A stretch of DNA of 64,000 bases, from NCBI RefSeq assembly GCF_000004825.1, contig NW_008805078.1, positions 524,069-588,068 of the forward strand. Direction: 5' to 3'. The notes under the pieces were generated by a model. The model was not told where the DNA came from. It saw only the letters and a list, made by a program, of their open reading frames with translations, and made no database searches. Within the stretch, counting starts at the first letter, position 1, and the number at the start of each line of letters is the position of its first letter. Shown piece after piece: positions 11,846 to 21,917 of the stretch. A program made the position numbers and the translations under genes. The stretch comes from Heterostelium album PN500. Taxonomy: Eukaryota; Evosea; Eumycetozoa; Acytosteliales; Acytosteliaceae.

Positions 11846-11860
11846 ATGAAATGGTTTCAT
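11846..11860 (+). other. Small perfect hairpin 16 bases after the Fanzor-like stop
   Basis: ATGAAA-TGG-TTTCAT forms a 6-bp stem with a 3-base loop, flanked on both sides by cgaaa. Known TnpB and Fanzor guide RNAs come from the 3' flank or 3'-UTR of the nuclease gene, so any structure here deserves notice. A 6-bp stem is weak evidence by itself. Confidence 0.3.
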
Positions 11861-12240
11861 CGAAAGATGTAAGTAAAATGAAATTTTTTTAAAAAAAAAA
11901 ATGAAAAGCACAAAATTAACTTTTTTTTCTGTTTCTCAAGAGAATAAATCAAATCTCAATTGATGCACGCAAACATTTGTTTTTCGCAGAAAATTTTTTA
12001 TTTTATTTTTATTTTATTTTATTTTATTTTTATTTACTTATATAAATTTTAGTTTAAAGAACACTCCTCTGATCTTTTGTTACATCGCTTTTCGTTACTT
12101 TCAATTATATATTAAAAAAATAACATTTTCTATTAATGATTTAAAGATATACTAACTCTTGTAACAATGATTTAAAAAAATTTGGTAAAAAAGAAAAAAA
12201 GAAAAAGGGGTACGGCTAATTTTACTATTTTTTTTTCTTT

Positions 12241-12255
12241 TCTTTCAACGAAAGA
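12241..12255 (+). other. Small perfect hairpin downstream of the Fanzor-like gene
   Basis: TCTTTC-AAC-GAAAGA, a 6-bp stem with a 3-base loop, just after a GC-richer patch (ggggtacggcta, about 12207-12219) that stands out from the surrounding AT-rich sequence. Function unknown. Confidence 0.25.
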
Positions 12256-13930
12256 CTAATTATGAGAATTATTATTTTTTGTTGCATTGTAAAAAAATTT
12301 TTTTTAAAATCAAATTTTGTTCTTGAAAGGTGGTTTTTTTTTTTATTCGTTGCAAAGAATTGTTGTAATATTTGATTTTACTAAGTTGGCAAAAATACAA
12401 AATAATTTAGACTATCAATAGAAATTTATTCTTTTTATATTTTAGTTATTTATATATATGGTTTCCAAATGTAAGTATTAAATACTACTATTATTCTTGT
12501 CTGTTATATTTGCAACATCGCTCAGAGCTTTGCTGATCATCGATCACACAACAGCAATTACCAAAACAAAAACAAAACGAAACAACAAACATAGATACAA
12601 ACTTACTTTTTTTGCAATAACACATCTTTTCATCAATCAACACAATCACTCACACAATTATTGAAACAATCAAAAACAAAAATCACACACACACACAACA
12701 CACATGCTCACACACCTTTATTAAAATAATATATGTATCAAATAATAGAAATCTGAGTTGGTTCTGATGGTGTCTCATTTATTCTTTCTTCTAATTAATT
12801 ATACTTATTTAATTATTATATTAAATATTATTTAATTATATTATCACAACAACCAACCCATTTTAAATTTAGTGCTACAACGAATTTTAATCACATGTAA
12901 TAATTCATTATATATAAATCACATATAATAAATATAAAAATATAATAATCATTCATTTCAACATCACTATATATTATATAAATATACAACAATATATATC
13001 ATCAGAATCAAAGAAAATTTTAAATATATCTTCATCATCGTTTCTAAACACTTCATACTTTGACGCAACAAAAACAAAAACAAAACAAAGCTAAGCTTAG
13101 CTAGATATTATATAGACTATAAAGGTTTGATATTCAATTCATTCAAAACAATAAAAGATATTTGAATACACAGAAATAGGTAAAAGATGGATTTTGATGG
13201 GGATAGATTTATTTATGTCACAAGTGGAATAAAAAAATGGCTTCTCTTGTTGACTTATTTGTTATAAAAAGATATTATTTTTATGCTATAGCTATTGGGT
13301 CGAACAAATACAATTTCAATCAAACAATGATGAAAATTTCACATTCCCAAAATAACTTGTCACTTCTGTCATGTTGATCAAATGGGTTTTGATGTTTTGT
13401 TTATTGTTTTTGGCTTTGCAACACCCATTAAAATTTCACAATAATAATGTTTTTTTTTTTTTACAATTGTTTTGTTTTTTTTCTTGAATTCCATCCAAGT
13501 TTTTAATAATCACAGTGCATCATCAAAATTCAAACCCATATCAAATTTTACATAACAACAAAAAAAAAAACAATAGTTCCCAATAAAAAAAAACTACTAC
13601 AAACAAAAACAAAAACATAACCAGATATTTTTATTTTTCAACAAAACATTAAACTTGGCTAACTAATAACCTAAACTGACTGATTCCTCTATATAGGTTA
13701 CTTACTTTGCAAATCAAGAAATACATTAGAAATAGATAATTAGTTGTACAATTTAATAGTGTAAAATTTAAAGTAATAATAGTAATTGTGTGTTGTATAG
13801 ATATTAGATAGACAGGTAGATAGATTGATAGATAAAATAAAAGAAAATAGTAAAAATAATTAGACTTTGTTGTAGATTAGAATATAGATATATATATATA
13901 TATAAAATATAAAGAAGACAATCATCAAGA

Positions 13931-16900
13931 ATGAGATTGTTTGGTGGTGGTAGAAAGAAAAAGGAGAAATCGGAATCTGGAAATAGAGATAGTGTCGATG
14001 GCGATAGCGATACATTGCAACTTCCTGTGAAGCCAGGAAAGCGATACAGTATGGCATACTCACAGCACAGCAGTGGAGCATCTTCGTCGTCATCGTCGAA
14101 ACTCTCTGATAGCGGTGCCGACGGAAAGGCCGTCGACACGCCAGAGTTCTTTATCAACACAATCAAAGTGTTGCCAAACATGGAGATACTGGCATCGCTT
14201 TGTTCAACGCTACAAGCAAAGGGACCGACATGGGCAAAACAATTCATTGACAGCAACGGAATTGAAGTGCTTCTCAATGTGTTGGTACACATTGAGAAGA
14301 ACGACCACAAGAAGGCAGACGACGTCGTCTTGCAGTCGCTCACAATGACCTGTCTTCTCTCGCTGATGAACTCAAAGACGGGCATTGACACGGCGATAAA
14401 AACACCAAACTCTATGAACAAGTTGATTCTCTGTTTGGACACACCGAGGATCGACACTCGTTCCTCGGTGATCGAGTTGTTGACTGCGGTCTGTCTGGTG
14501 TCCGACGAAGGATATCGAACGGTGCTCGACGCGTTCACTCACTATCGTGGAGCACGCAAGGAAAAGGTTCGTTTCTTCTTCCTCATCGACACGATGAAGA
14601 AGACCGATACAACGGATTTCAGTGACATTGATTATCTCACTATTTGTTTGGGACTGATCAATGGTTTGGTGAATTCGTCGGAGGAGGTAGACGAGCGTGT
14701 TCAACTGAGAACGGAATTCACACGTTTGGGACTGGACGAGTTGCTCTACAAGAATAAAACGATTCCCTACGAAGACGCACCCGATCTGCTGACACAGATC
14801 GACGTCTATGAAGACGAAGCGCGTGCCGACCAAGAGGAAATCCTTGACAAAATCAACGGACTCGACATCAACATTGATAATCCCAAGGAGGTATTTGATT
14901 ATATTCTGGCGCAGGTCGAGAAGCGTCCACATCATCCACTGCTCCACATTCTGCAGTGTCTGCTCTCGATCCCGTCCAACACAGACACTGGAATGCTCAG
15001 CTGGTTCCTCATTGAGAAGCTGGTCCAACAGATCTCCATCTCGAAACAGACCATTGGCGACATTGACGGCACTACTGACAAGGTGTCGTTGGAGGAGCTG
15101 CTGGCGTCGACCGGTGCTTCGGTTGCCATGCAAGCAGAGCTACAGAAAGTATCGGAGGAACTCTACAAGGTGAAGGATCAACTGAAAAAGGTTACATTCG
15201 ATCTCAACATTGCTCATACCGAGCTGAGCTCGCGTGAGCAAGAGACCTCGGTGATGAAGAGCAACATGTTCAACACTGTCAAGATGAAGAATCAAGAGTT
15301 GAGCAAGCTCAAAGGACAAATGAAAAAGATTGACGGTGGATTCTTTACGCCACCCAACGAGTCGCCACCACTCGACTCCTCCGATGACTCTTCATCCACC
15401 AATCTCTCGGATTCTGTTCCATCGCCAAATTCAACAAGCAGCGGTTTGAAACCACCAAAATCATCGAGTTCCAATCCTAAATCCGGTGACGAACAAACAC
15501 CACCACTAAAGAGTGCACTCAAGAAATCAACTTCTTCAACCACCTCCACCACAGATCTTACATCATCATCATCAACATCATCAACATCATCAAGACCACA
15601 ACTAAATGAAAATACATTTACAATTCATAACCCTGAACCAACAACAACAGAAACAAAACAACCAGAACCTGTAGCAGCACCACCTCCTCCTCCACCACCC
15701 AGTGGAGGCCCACCACCTCCACCACCTCCTCCCGGTCCACCTCCACCCCCTCCTCCCCCTGGCGGTGGTCCTCCACCTCCACCAGGACCTCCTCCTCCCC
15801 CAGGTGCACCGCCTCCTCCAGGAGGTCCACCCCCACCTCCAGGAATGAAACTTGCAGCGAACGCACCGAAATTCAATATCGCCAAACCAACGACCAAAGT
15901 CAAGCAGCTGCAATGGACAAAGATCCCACAGAGAAAACTAGGAGAGACTATCTTCTCGACGCTCGGTAATGTCAAGACCGACTGGATCAATGCTGAACAA
16001 CTTGAATCATTGTTCATAGCGGCGGAAGCAGTCAAAAAGACAGATGAGAAGAAGAAAGATACCACTGCAAAGCCTGGAACAGTGACAGTCATCGATGGAA
16101 AGAAATCACAGAACCTGGCAATCTATTTATCTAAATTTAAATGTACAATACCCGAGATTAAAAATGCACTGTTTACTCTGGATGAAGAGATTCTCAACAA
16201 CGAAACATTGAGATCATTAGAGAGTTATTTACCAAAAGAAGAAGATGTAAGTGGATAAAAAAAATATATATATATATATATATAAATATCATCTAAATCA
16301 CTAACAAAATATTAATATTAATATCATTATAATTAGATGGAAGCAATTAAGGATTATCTAAAAACAGGTGATGTAAAAATGTTATCAAAACCTGAACAAT
16401 TCCTTATTGAATTCGATACCATAAGCAATGTAACAGAGAGAGTCAGAGCATTCTATCTTAAACTAACATTCCCTGATAAATTACGTGAAATTAAACCAGT
16501 AAGTTTCAAAAAAAGAAAAAGATATTTAACAAAGTAATCGATATTAACTTTTTCTATTCTAGGATTTAGATCTTTTTATAAATGCAACAAAACAAATTAA
16601 GAGTAGTAAAAAGTTTTTAAAGATTATCGAAGTTATATTGGTCATTGGTAATTTCTTGAATGGTGGAACTGCAAGAGGTGATTGTTTCGGTTTCAAGTTG
16701 GACGGTTTGCTCAAGTTGACCGATACAAAGACATCGAACAACAAATCGAATCTCTTGATCTACATCATCGGGGAGTTGGAGATTAAATTCCCAGAGGTGC
16801 TTCACTTTACTCAGGAGTTGAGTGATGTGCAATCCGCTGGAAAGATCTCACTGCAAAACATCGCTGCCGATCTCGCCAAGCTCAAGAAGGATCTGGAGGT

Positions 16901-17615
16901 GGTCGACGACGGCCTCTCAAAGATGAAGCGTACACGCGAGGAGAGCTTCTTCTTCTCGACGATGGACGAATTCGTCAAGGACGCCAAGATCGAGATAAAG
17001 ATTGCGTTCGACCAGTTTGAGAAGGCCGAGAAAGACTACGGTGCTCTGGCATCGCTCTTTGGCGAGGAACCAAAGATGCCGTCCGACGAATTCTACTCGT
17101 ACATCAACAAGTTTATCAGTACGTTTGAGCGATGCTATCGTGACTTCTTGCGTGACCGTGAGTCGGCGGAGCGTGCAGCCAAGCGTGAGGCACTCAAAGC
17201 CAAGAAGGCACAGATGACCAAGAAGCTCACAACCGGACGTGCTTCGATCTTGAAGAGCAGCTCTTCGAACTCGGTGCAAGATCCCAACTCTGGTGTCGAT
17301 GATATTCTTCAGACGGTGAGAGACGGTGATGCCTTTAAGCAGCGTCGTCAGCGAAAGGTTAATCCAAATGGCAGCCAGCGTGGTGACAAAGGTGACTCGG
17401 TGTCGTCCATCGACAAGCTATTGAACGGACACGACAGTCAGCGTGGTGAGAGAAGTGGTGAGAACGGTAGCAGCAGTAGTAGTAGCAATGGTATTGGTGG
17501 ACCAAAGAAGAAAGATGTTCAAGTCGCAGCAAAAGCATTGACCATAGTTATGAGATCAAGACAAAACTACTCAAGAATAGATCAATTTTCATTTGGGAAT
17601 GATGAAAAACATTAA
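13931..17615 (+). CDS. Formin (GBD/FH3-FH1-FH2-DAD), Dictyostelium diaphanous type
   Basis: Three exons (13931-16246, 16337-16498, 16563-17615) encode about 1,176 residues. After a basic N-terminus (RLFGGGRKKKEK) come a GBD/FH3 armadillo region (about 75-400, with WAKQFIDSNGIEVLL), a coiled coil (about 395-470), a Ser/Thr-rich linker, a poly-proline FH1 region with Gly breaks (about 580-637) and an FH2 domain (about 640-1040, with VILVIGNFLNGG and FKLDGLLKL). A DAD-like tail, DDILQTVRDGDAFKQRRQR, lies near 1065-1085. The family nucleates and elongates unbranched actin filaments from profilin-actin, and GBD-DAD contact keeps it shut until a Rho GTPase binds. Both introns lie within FH2. Which Dictyostelium paralogue (forG or forH type) it matches cannot be settled by eye. 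It appears complete and intact. Confidence 0.96.
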
Positions 17616-17851
17616 AACATAAACAATAACAATAACAACAATATATTCAACATTCAACTAACATATAAACTTCAACTTCAATGTTCAATTTAACATCTCA
17701 CTATATAATAATAATAATAATAATATCACCAAAACAAAACAAAACAAAACAACCAAAATATATTTCAATTTATTTATCAATTAATTGAGTGTCAAAAAAA
17801 AAAAAATAAACAAAAAAAAATTAATTTATTTATTACTAAAACAAAACAAGT

Positions 17852-18472
17852 CTATAAGCAAGGTGACAAGCTGAAGATTCACTACTATGACTGTCTTTCA
17901 CAAGTACTTAGTCACTTTATTTTATGTTTGAATTATATATCTTACTGAACACACATTGGAGACATGTGGGTTCGATTCTTCATCTCCCTGACATACTCTG
18001 GTACGAAACTGTAAAATGAACTTCTACCCATGAGTGGATACTTGACTTGGTCAACTTTACTCTTCTCGAGGTAATCTGTAAAGCAGGTATTGATGTTTCC
18101 TAAAGCAAGGTTCTTGATTGGCACCAACTCGAAAAATCGTTTACCATCTGCATCTCTTTCTTTGCTGTACATCTTCATGCTTTTACTTGATTCTTCAGAC
18201 ATAGTTAAAATATTAACTGAAGTTGTTATTAAATTTAAAACTTTACATTTATTACCAGATCTCTCTGATAATTTACTATAGTCCTTATAAAGAATACTCT
18301 TGACTGGTTTAGTGTTAGAATCACTATCTGATTTTACAGAATTCAACACTCCTTGTATAAAATTATTGAAAGAGGGAGCCAGTGATCTACTATTTTTACT
18401 CTTATTTTGTGTGTCATGAAAACTATATTTCTTACACTCACATTTTTCCAAAAAATATTTTCCAAAATACAT
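17852..18472 (-). pseudogene. Rearranged fragment of the transposase-type repeat family
   Basis: On the minus strand (18472-17942) the translation contains the same segments as the gene at 239-2870: SLAPSFNNFIQGVLNS, the KSKLSERSGNK-like block, then directly EESSKSMKMYSKE and KNLALGNINTCF up to the MCVQ segment. The middle exons and introns are missing, so two distant parts are fused. Immediately beside it (about 17852-17905) a short stretch matching the YKQGDKLKIHYYDCLSQVL part of exon 4 lies in the opposite orientation. The first 20 or so codons upstream of SLAPSF have no counterpart in the other copy. This is an old, internally deleted and partly inverted copy located 300 bases after the formin stop. 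Confidence 0.75.
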
Positions 18473-18913
18473 AGTTTTATCTCAATTTGAAACTTGTTTC
18501 AATCTTTTAAACCTAAATTAACACTTTAGAATTTTGTAAAAAGTGCTCTAATTTTAGGATTTAGGCCAAAACTGGTATATTGTATTTTCAAAATTAAATT
18601 TCAAATAAAAACCTTTTTAAACGAATATCATTTTCTAAAAAGTATATATTTTGATAGATTTTTCTTTACACAAATTCTACTCCGCTATATTCATTTATTA
18701 TCTTTTTTCTTTTATTCAAAACATATATTCTTTTTTTCATTGTATTTCAATTTTATTATTGTCAAAGTTTTTCTTTTTATTTTATTAATTATCTATTAAA
18801 AATTAATATTTTATTTAATATTTAATCATTATTATATCAATTATATTATATTAGTATTGGTTTATTGGTTTTTTTTCATTTTGATACACCAAATTGAGGA
18901 ATAAAGCTCCACC
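18473..18913. other. Spacer, no gene seen
   Basis: AT-rich sequence between two gene relics. I see no coding region, RNA gene or convincing repeat in it. Confidence 0.5.
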
Positions 18914-19617
18914 ATGGAAACTTTAGTTCTCAATTTGGGGAAACAATTTGAGGATGATGTTGCATATGAATTCATTGTTGATGAATTTTGTAAATACAAT
19001 TTAATTTTTCGTGATTTATAATTTATTGTATCTAATTTTTAATAATTTTTTATTTAAAATATTTTAATTTATTGGGTAGAGACCCAATCAATCAAATTTT
19101 TAAAGATATAATAGATAAAATTGAAAATATTTGTAAATTAATTAGAGAGAATAAAGATCTTTTTTATTATAGAAATTTATAGCATTATATTAATAAAGAA
19201 AAATTAAAGATCTATTTAGATCTATTAAGAGTTCCAGAAGAAGATGTCATCCAACAATCAGAAAATATCATTTTTAGACTGAGAAACATGGATTCATTAA
19301 AGAGTTTTCCAGTTTATACTTATAATGGTAGTTTCACTATGCATAGCATTGACTGGTTTCAGAAACAAAAGACCACAATAGTTCGATCAAGCTATGATAT
19401 ATCAAACATCATGGATATCCATGATTCTATCAAAGGTAAATTGTTATTTTTATTTATCTATTTATCTATTTTTTATTTATCTATTTTTTTAAGACAATCA
19501 AAACGATTTTTAGTGAATTTACAAATACCTTGGGAAATTATTTTATGTATGAATTGTCAAATTCTTTTGAAGAACAGAAAAAAATTAGTAAACTGTGCTT
19601 TTTTTTCTAAATAAAAT
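18914..19617 (+). pseudogene. Broken gene of unknown function, three exon-like pieces
   Basis: A first piece starts with ATG at 18914 (METLVLNLGKQFEDDVAYEF). A second piece (about 19079-19436, DPINQIFKDIIDKIENICKL, then NMDSLKSFPVYTYNGSF) ends at a donor-like ggtaaat. A third piece after tttttag at 19513 encodes EFTNTLGNYFMYELSNSFEE. The second piece is interrupted by an in-frame TAG at about 19181, and the phase between pieces one and two does not match, so it is not a working gene as it stands. The peptide is protein-like but I do not recognise the family. The last piece forms one arm of the inverted repeat at 19544-19748. Confidence 0.5.
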
Positions 19618-19748
19618 TTAATTTCAAATTTCAATACCAAGTTTTCACCCTTGATCAATCAAATCTGTCTTTAGCTTCGTCCTCCTGGAGCCGTGGAAAC
19701 TTCCTTACAAATTTTCTGTTCTTCAAAAGAATTTGACAATTCATACAT
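19545..19748. repeat. 37-bp perfect inverted repeat with a 130-base spacer
   Basis: Arm 1 (19545-19581, beginning atgtatgaattgtcaaatt) and arm 2 (19712-19748, its exact reverse complement) are the same exon-like segment in opposite orientation. On the minus strand arm 2 reads on in frame (EEQKICKEVSTAPGGRS, then stop), so part of the unknown gene was duplicated and inverted. A transcript through it could fold into a 37-bp double strand. Confidence 0.85.
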
Positions 19749-19936
19749 ATATAAAACAATTTTTTTTAATAATAAACAGAAAAACATTGATTTAAAAATA
19801 AATCAGTGATTTAATAATCTAAATTAAATTAAATTTAATTCCGACCCATTTTTTTTTTCAACAGACACAAAAAAAAGTCGAAAAATTGGGTTGTTTGATT
19901 TAATTAATATTAATATTTAAATGAACTATATATATA

Positions 19937-21917
19937 ATGTTGTATAACCACCTTAGTAATAGTAAAACTGTATTAAATGTGTTGGTGATTTACTTGTCGT
20001 TGTTGTTTACTGTACTTCTTAGTCAATGTGTTGTTGAAGTGATCGGTGCTGATCTCTCATCAAACACAAATGCTGCATACAGAATGGAACAAACAGCACG
20101 TCTAATCACAAATAAAGCTGGTATCGTAGGTGAATTCAATGAGATACCTGTAGACAATGAAGATCTTACAAATCTTGTAAATGTAAGAATACTTATATTT
20201 TCATCTGAAAATCGTAAAGTTTCTAACTAATAATCAATCATCTTTAATAACAACAGTCAATGAAGAAATCTATATCAAAACAAAGATTCATGTATGTTCA
20301 TAGATTTACTAGAGATTCAAGCGATACTTCGACCAATACTATCAAATCTAAAACCTTTGATTATACTATACTTGATGCAAAACAAAAGGTATGAATTAAG
20401 ATTAACATTGTTTGTTTGTTAAATTGATAAACTAACAATGAATTCTTTGTTATCCCTGTGCCTCACTGTAGGATTGCTATTTGAATTCAGATGGTACTAA
20501 ACTTCTACAAGGAAGAAAGAATATCAATATTGGTGGATATTCATATGTAAAGATGGATGACTATCAAATTGGAACAACCTATCAATTGTTGTTGAAACTC
20601 AAAGATGTAGAAGAGAAACAATGTACATATCTAAGAACAAAACTCTATAGGGATCATGCAAAGATGGTATCTATTCAAGAACTCATTTGTTTAAACAAAG
20701 ATCCATCAGAAGCATCAACATCTGAAAATAATAATGTAAATGAAGAAAATCATCAAGTTGGTGAAACAACAACTACATCAACAACAACATCATCATCACC
20801 AACCTTTAAAATTCTTACATATAATCTTTGGAATTACAATAATCCTTGGAAACAAAGAAGAAACATGATTGTTGACAATATTGTAAAGCAAGATCCAGAG
20901 TTGATCGCTTTCCAAGAGGCAAGATACTGTCAATGGGAAGGTGAAACTGATTACATGCCAAATCCGAGAATGATGGGACAAGAAAGAAATCAAATACAAC
21001 ACCTCGTCAACTTGCTATCTTTCCAAAACAAAAAATATCACTACACATTCATTCCATCGATGGTCTATTTAAATGGTCAACAAATGCAATATGAAGGATT
21101 AGCTATACTCTCCAAATATCCAATCAAAGATACTTCATCTATAAAGTAAGTAGATAAGAAGAAGAGAGAGAAGAGAAGATCTAATCTAATCTAATCTAAT
21201 CTTTTTCTCATTTCTATAAGAAGAATAAACACTTACTAATTAATCAATTCATTTAAATATATCTATAGATTGTCAAGAGATTTCAATGATAATGAAGATG
21301 TTCATCAGAGATCTTGTCTAAGAGTGTTAGTTGATACACCTAATGGACCACTCAACCTGTTGACATCTCACTTCTCACTGTCTCTTAGCGGTGCTGTTAG
21401 AAATGCCTTTGAGGTGACCAACTATACCAAACAGTTTGAGAGTCCACAGATATTTGTTGGCGATTTGAATTCCGTACCAGATTCGCATGCAATTCAGTTC
21501 CTGGTTGGAAAAGTTGTTGAAAACAATCAGACTGGTGACTTCCAAGACTCATTCACTGATTGGACATCAACAAACAGACCGGTTGATTTCGTGGGTACCT
21601 ACTCCACACTGGGTGGCACACCAAACAAGAGAATAGACTATATCATGAAAAGAGGCGCTGAGCTAGAACTGGTAGATTTCAAGCAACTAGGATCCGAGCC
21701 ACAACCAGCTGATGACGATCCAAATCGAGAAGTCTACGCCTCCGATCATCTCTCACTGGTGGCAACATACAAGTGGCTATCAAAAACAGAATCAAAAACA
21801 ACAACTGTTGTTGTTCCTACACCAGAGATCAAAACCAACACCGGTGTTGTTGAAACGGCTTTAAAAGAGGACCACAATATGGTTCCCCCAATCGCACCAA
21901 TACCCCTCACAAAATAA
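19937..21917 (+). CDS. Endonuclease/exonuclease/phosphatase (EEP) family protein with N-terminal signal or anchor
   Basis: Four exons (19937-20182, 20257-20388, 20472-21145, 21269-21917) with matching phases give 566 residues. A hydrophobic stretch (about 14-38, VLVIYLSLLFTVLLSQCV) looks like a signal peptide or signal anchor. After an unassigned N-terminal region and a Thr/Ser-rich linker, the EEP fold begins with ILTYNLWN, followed by IAFQEAR, LAILSKYPI, FVGDLNSVPDS, KRIDYIM and YASDHLSLVATY. These are the metal-binding and catalytic Asn, Glu, Asp/Asn and Asp/His sites of DNase I, sphingomyelinase and inositol-phosphatase-like enzymes, and all are present. The substrate (nucleic acid, sphingolipid or phospholipid head group) cannot be decided. 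A secreted or lumenal enzyme is inferred from the N-terminus. Confidence 0.88.

Larger units (their letters stand above)
11840..13930. other. Spacer between the Fanzor-like gene and the formin
   Basis: No coding region seen. It holds small inverted repeats close to the Fanzor-like stop (11846-11860, 12241-12255), a GC-richer patch near 12206-12230, a (CA)-rich tract near 12685-12715 and an oligo-A and C-rich leader-like stretch near 12520-12740. Transcripts of the formin may start within the distal part, since a TATA-like tatatatatataaaat lies at about 13888-13906, some 30 bases before its ATG. Confidence 0.5.

Noticed and set aside
3900-12500. Terminal inverted repeats or target duplications flanking the Fanzor-like gene
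   Set aside because: Compared by eye, the flanks share only A/T tracts, so no transposon boundary can be claimed.
14372-15133. 253-codon antisense frame in the formin
   Set aside because: Mirror of the FH3-coding exon; no motif, and the sense protein is a clear formin.
15602-16092. Gly- and Trp-rich antisense frames opposite the FH1 region
   Set aside because: Caused by the poly-proline codons on the sense strand.
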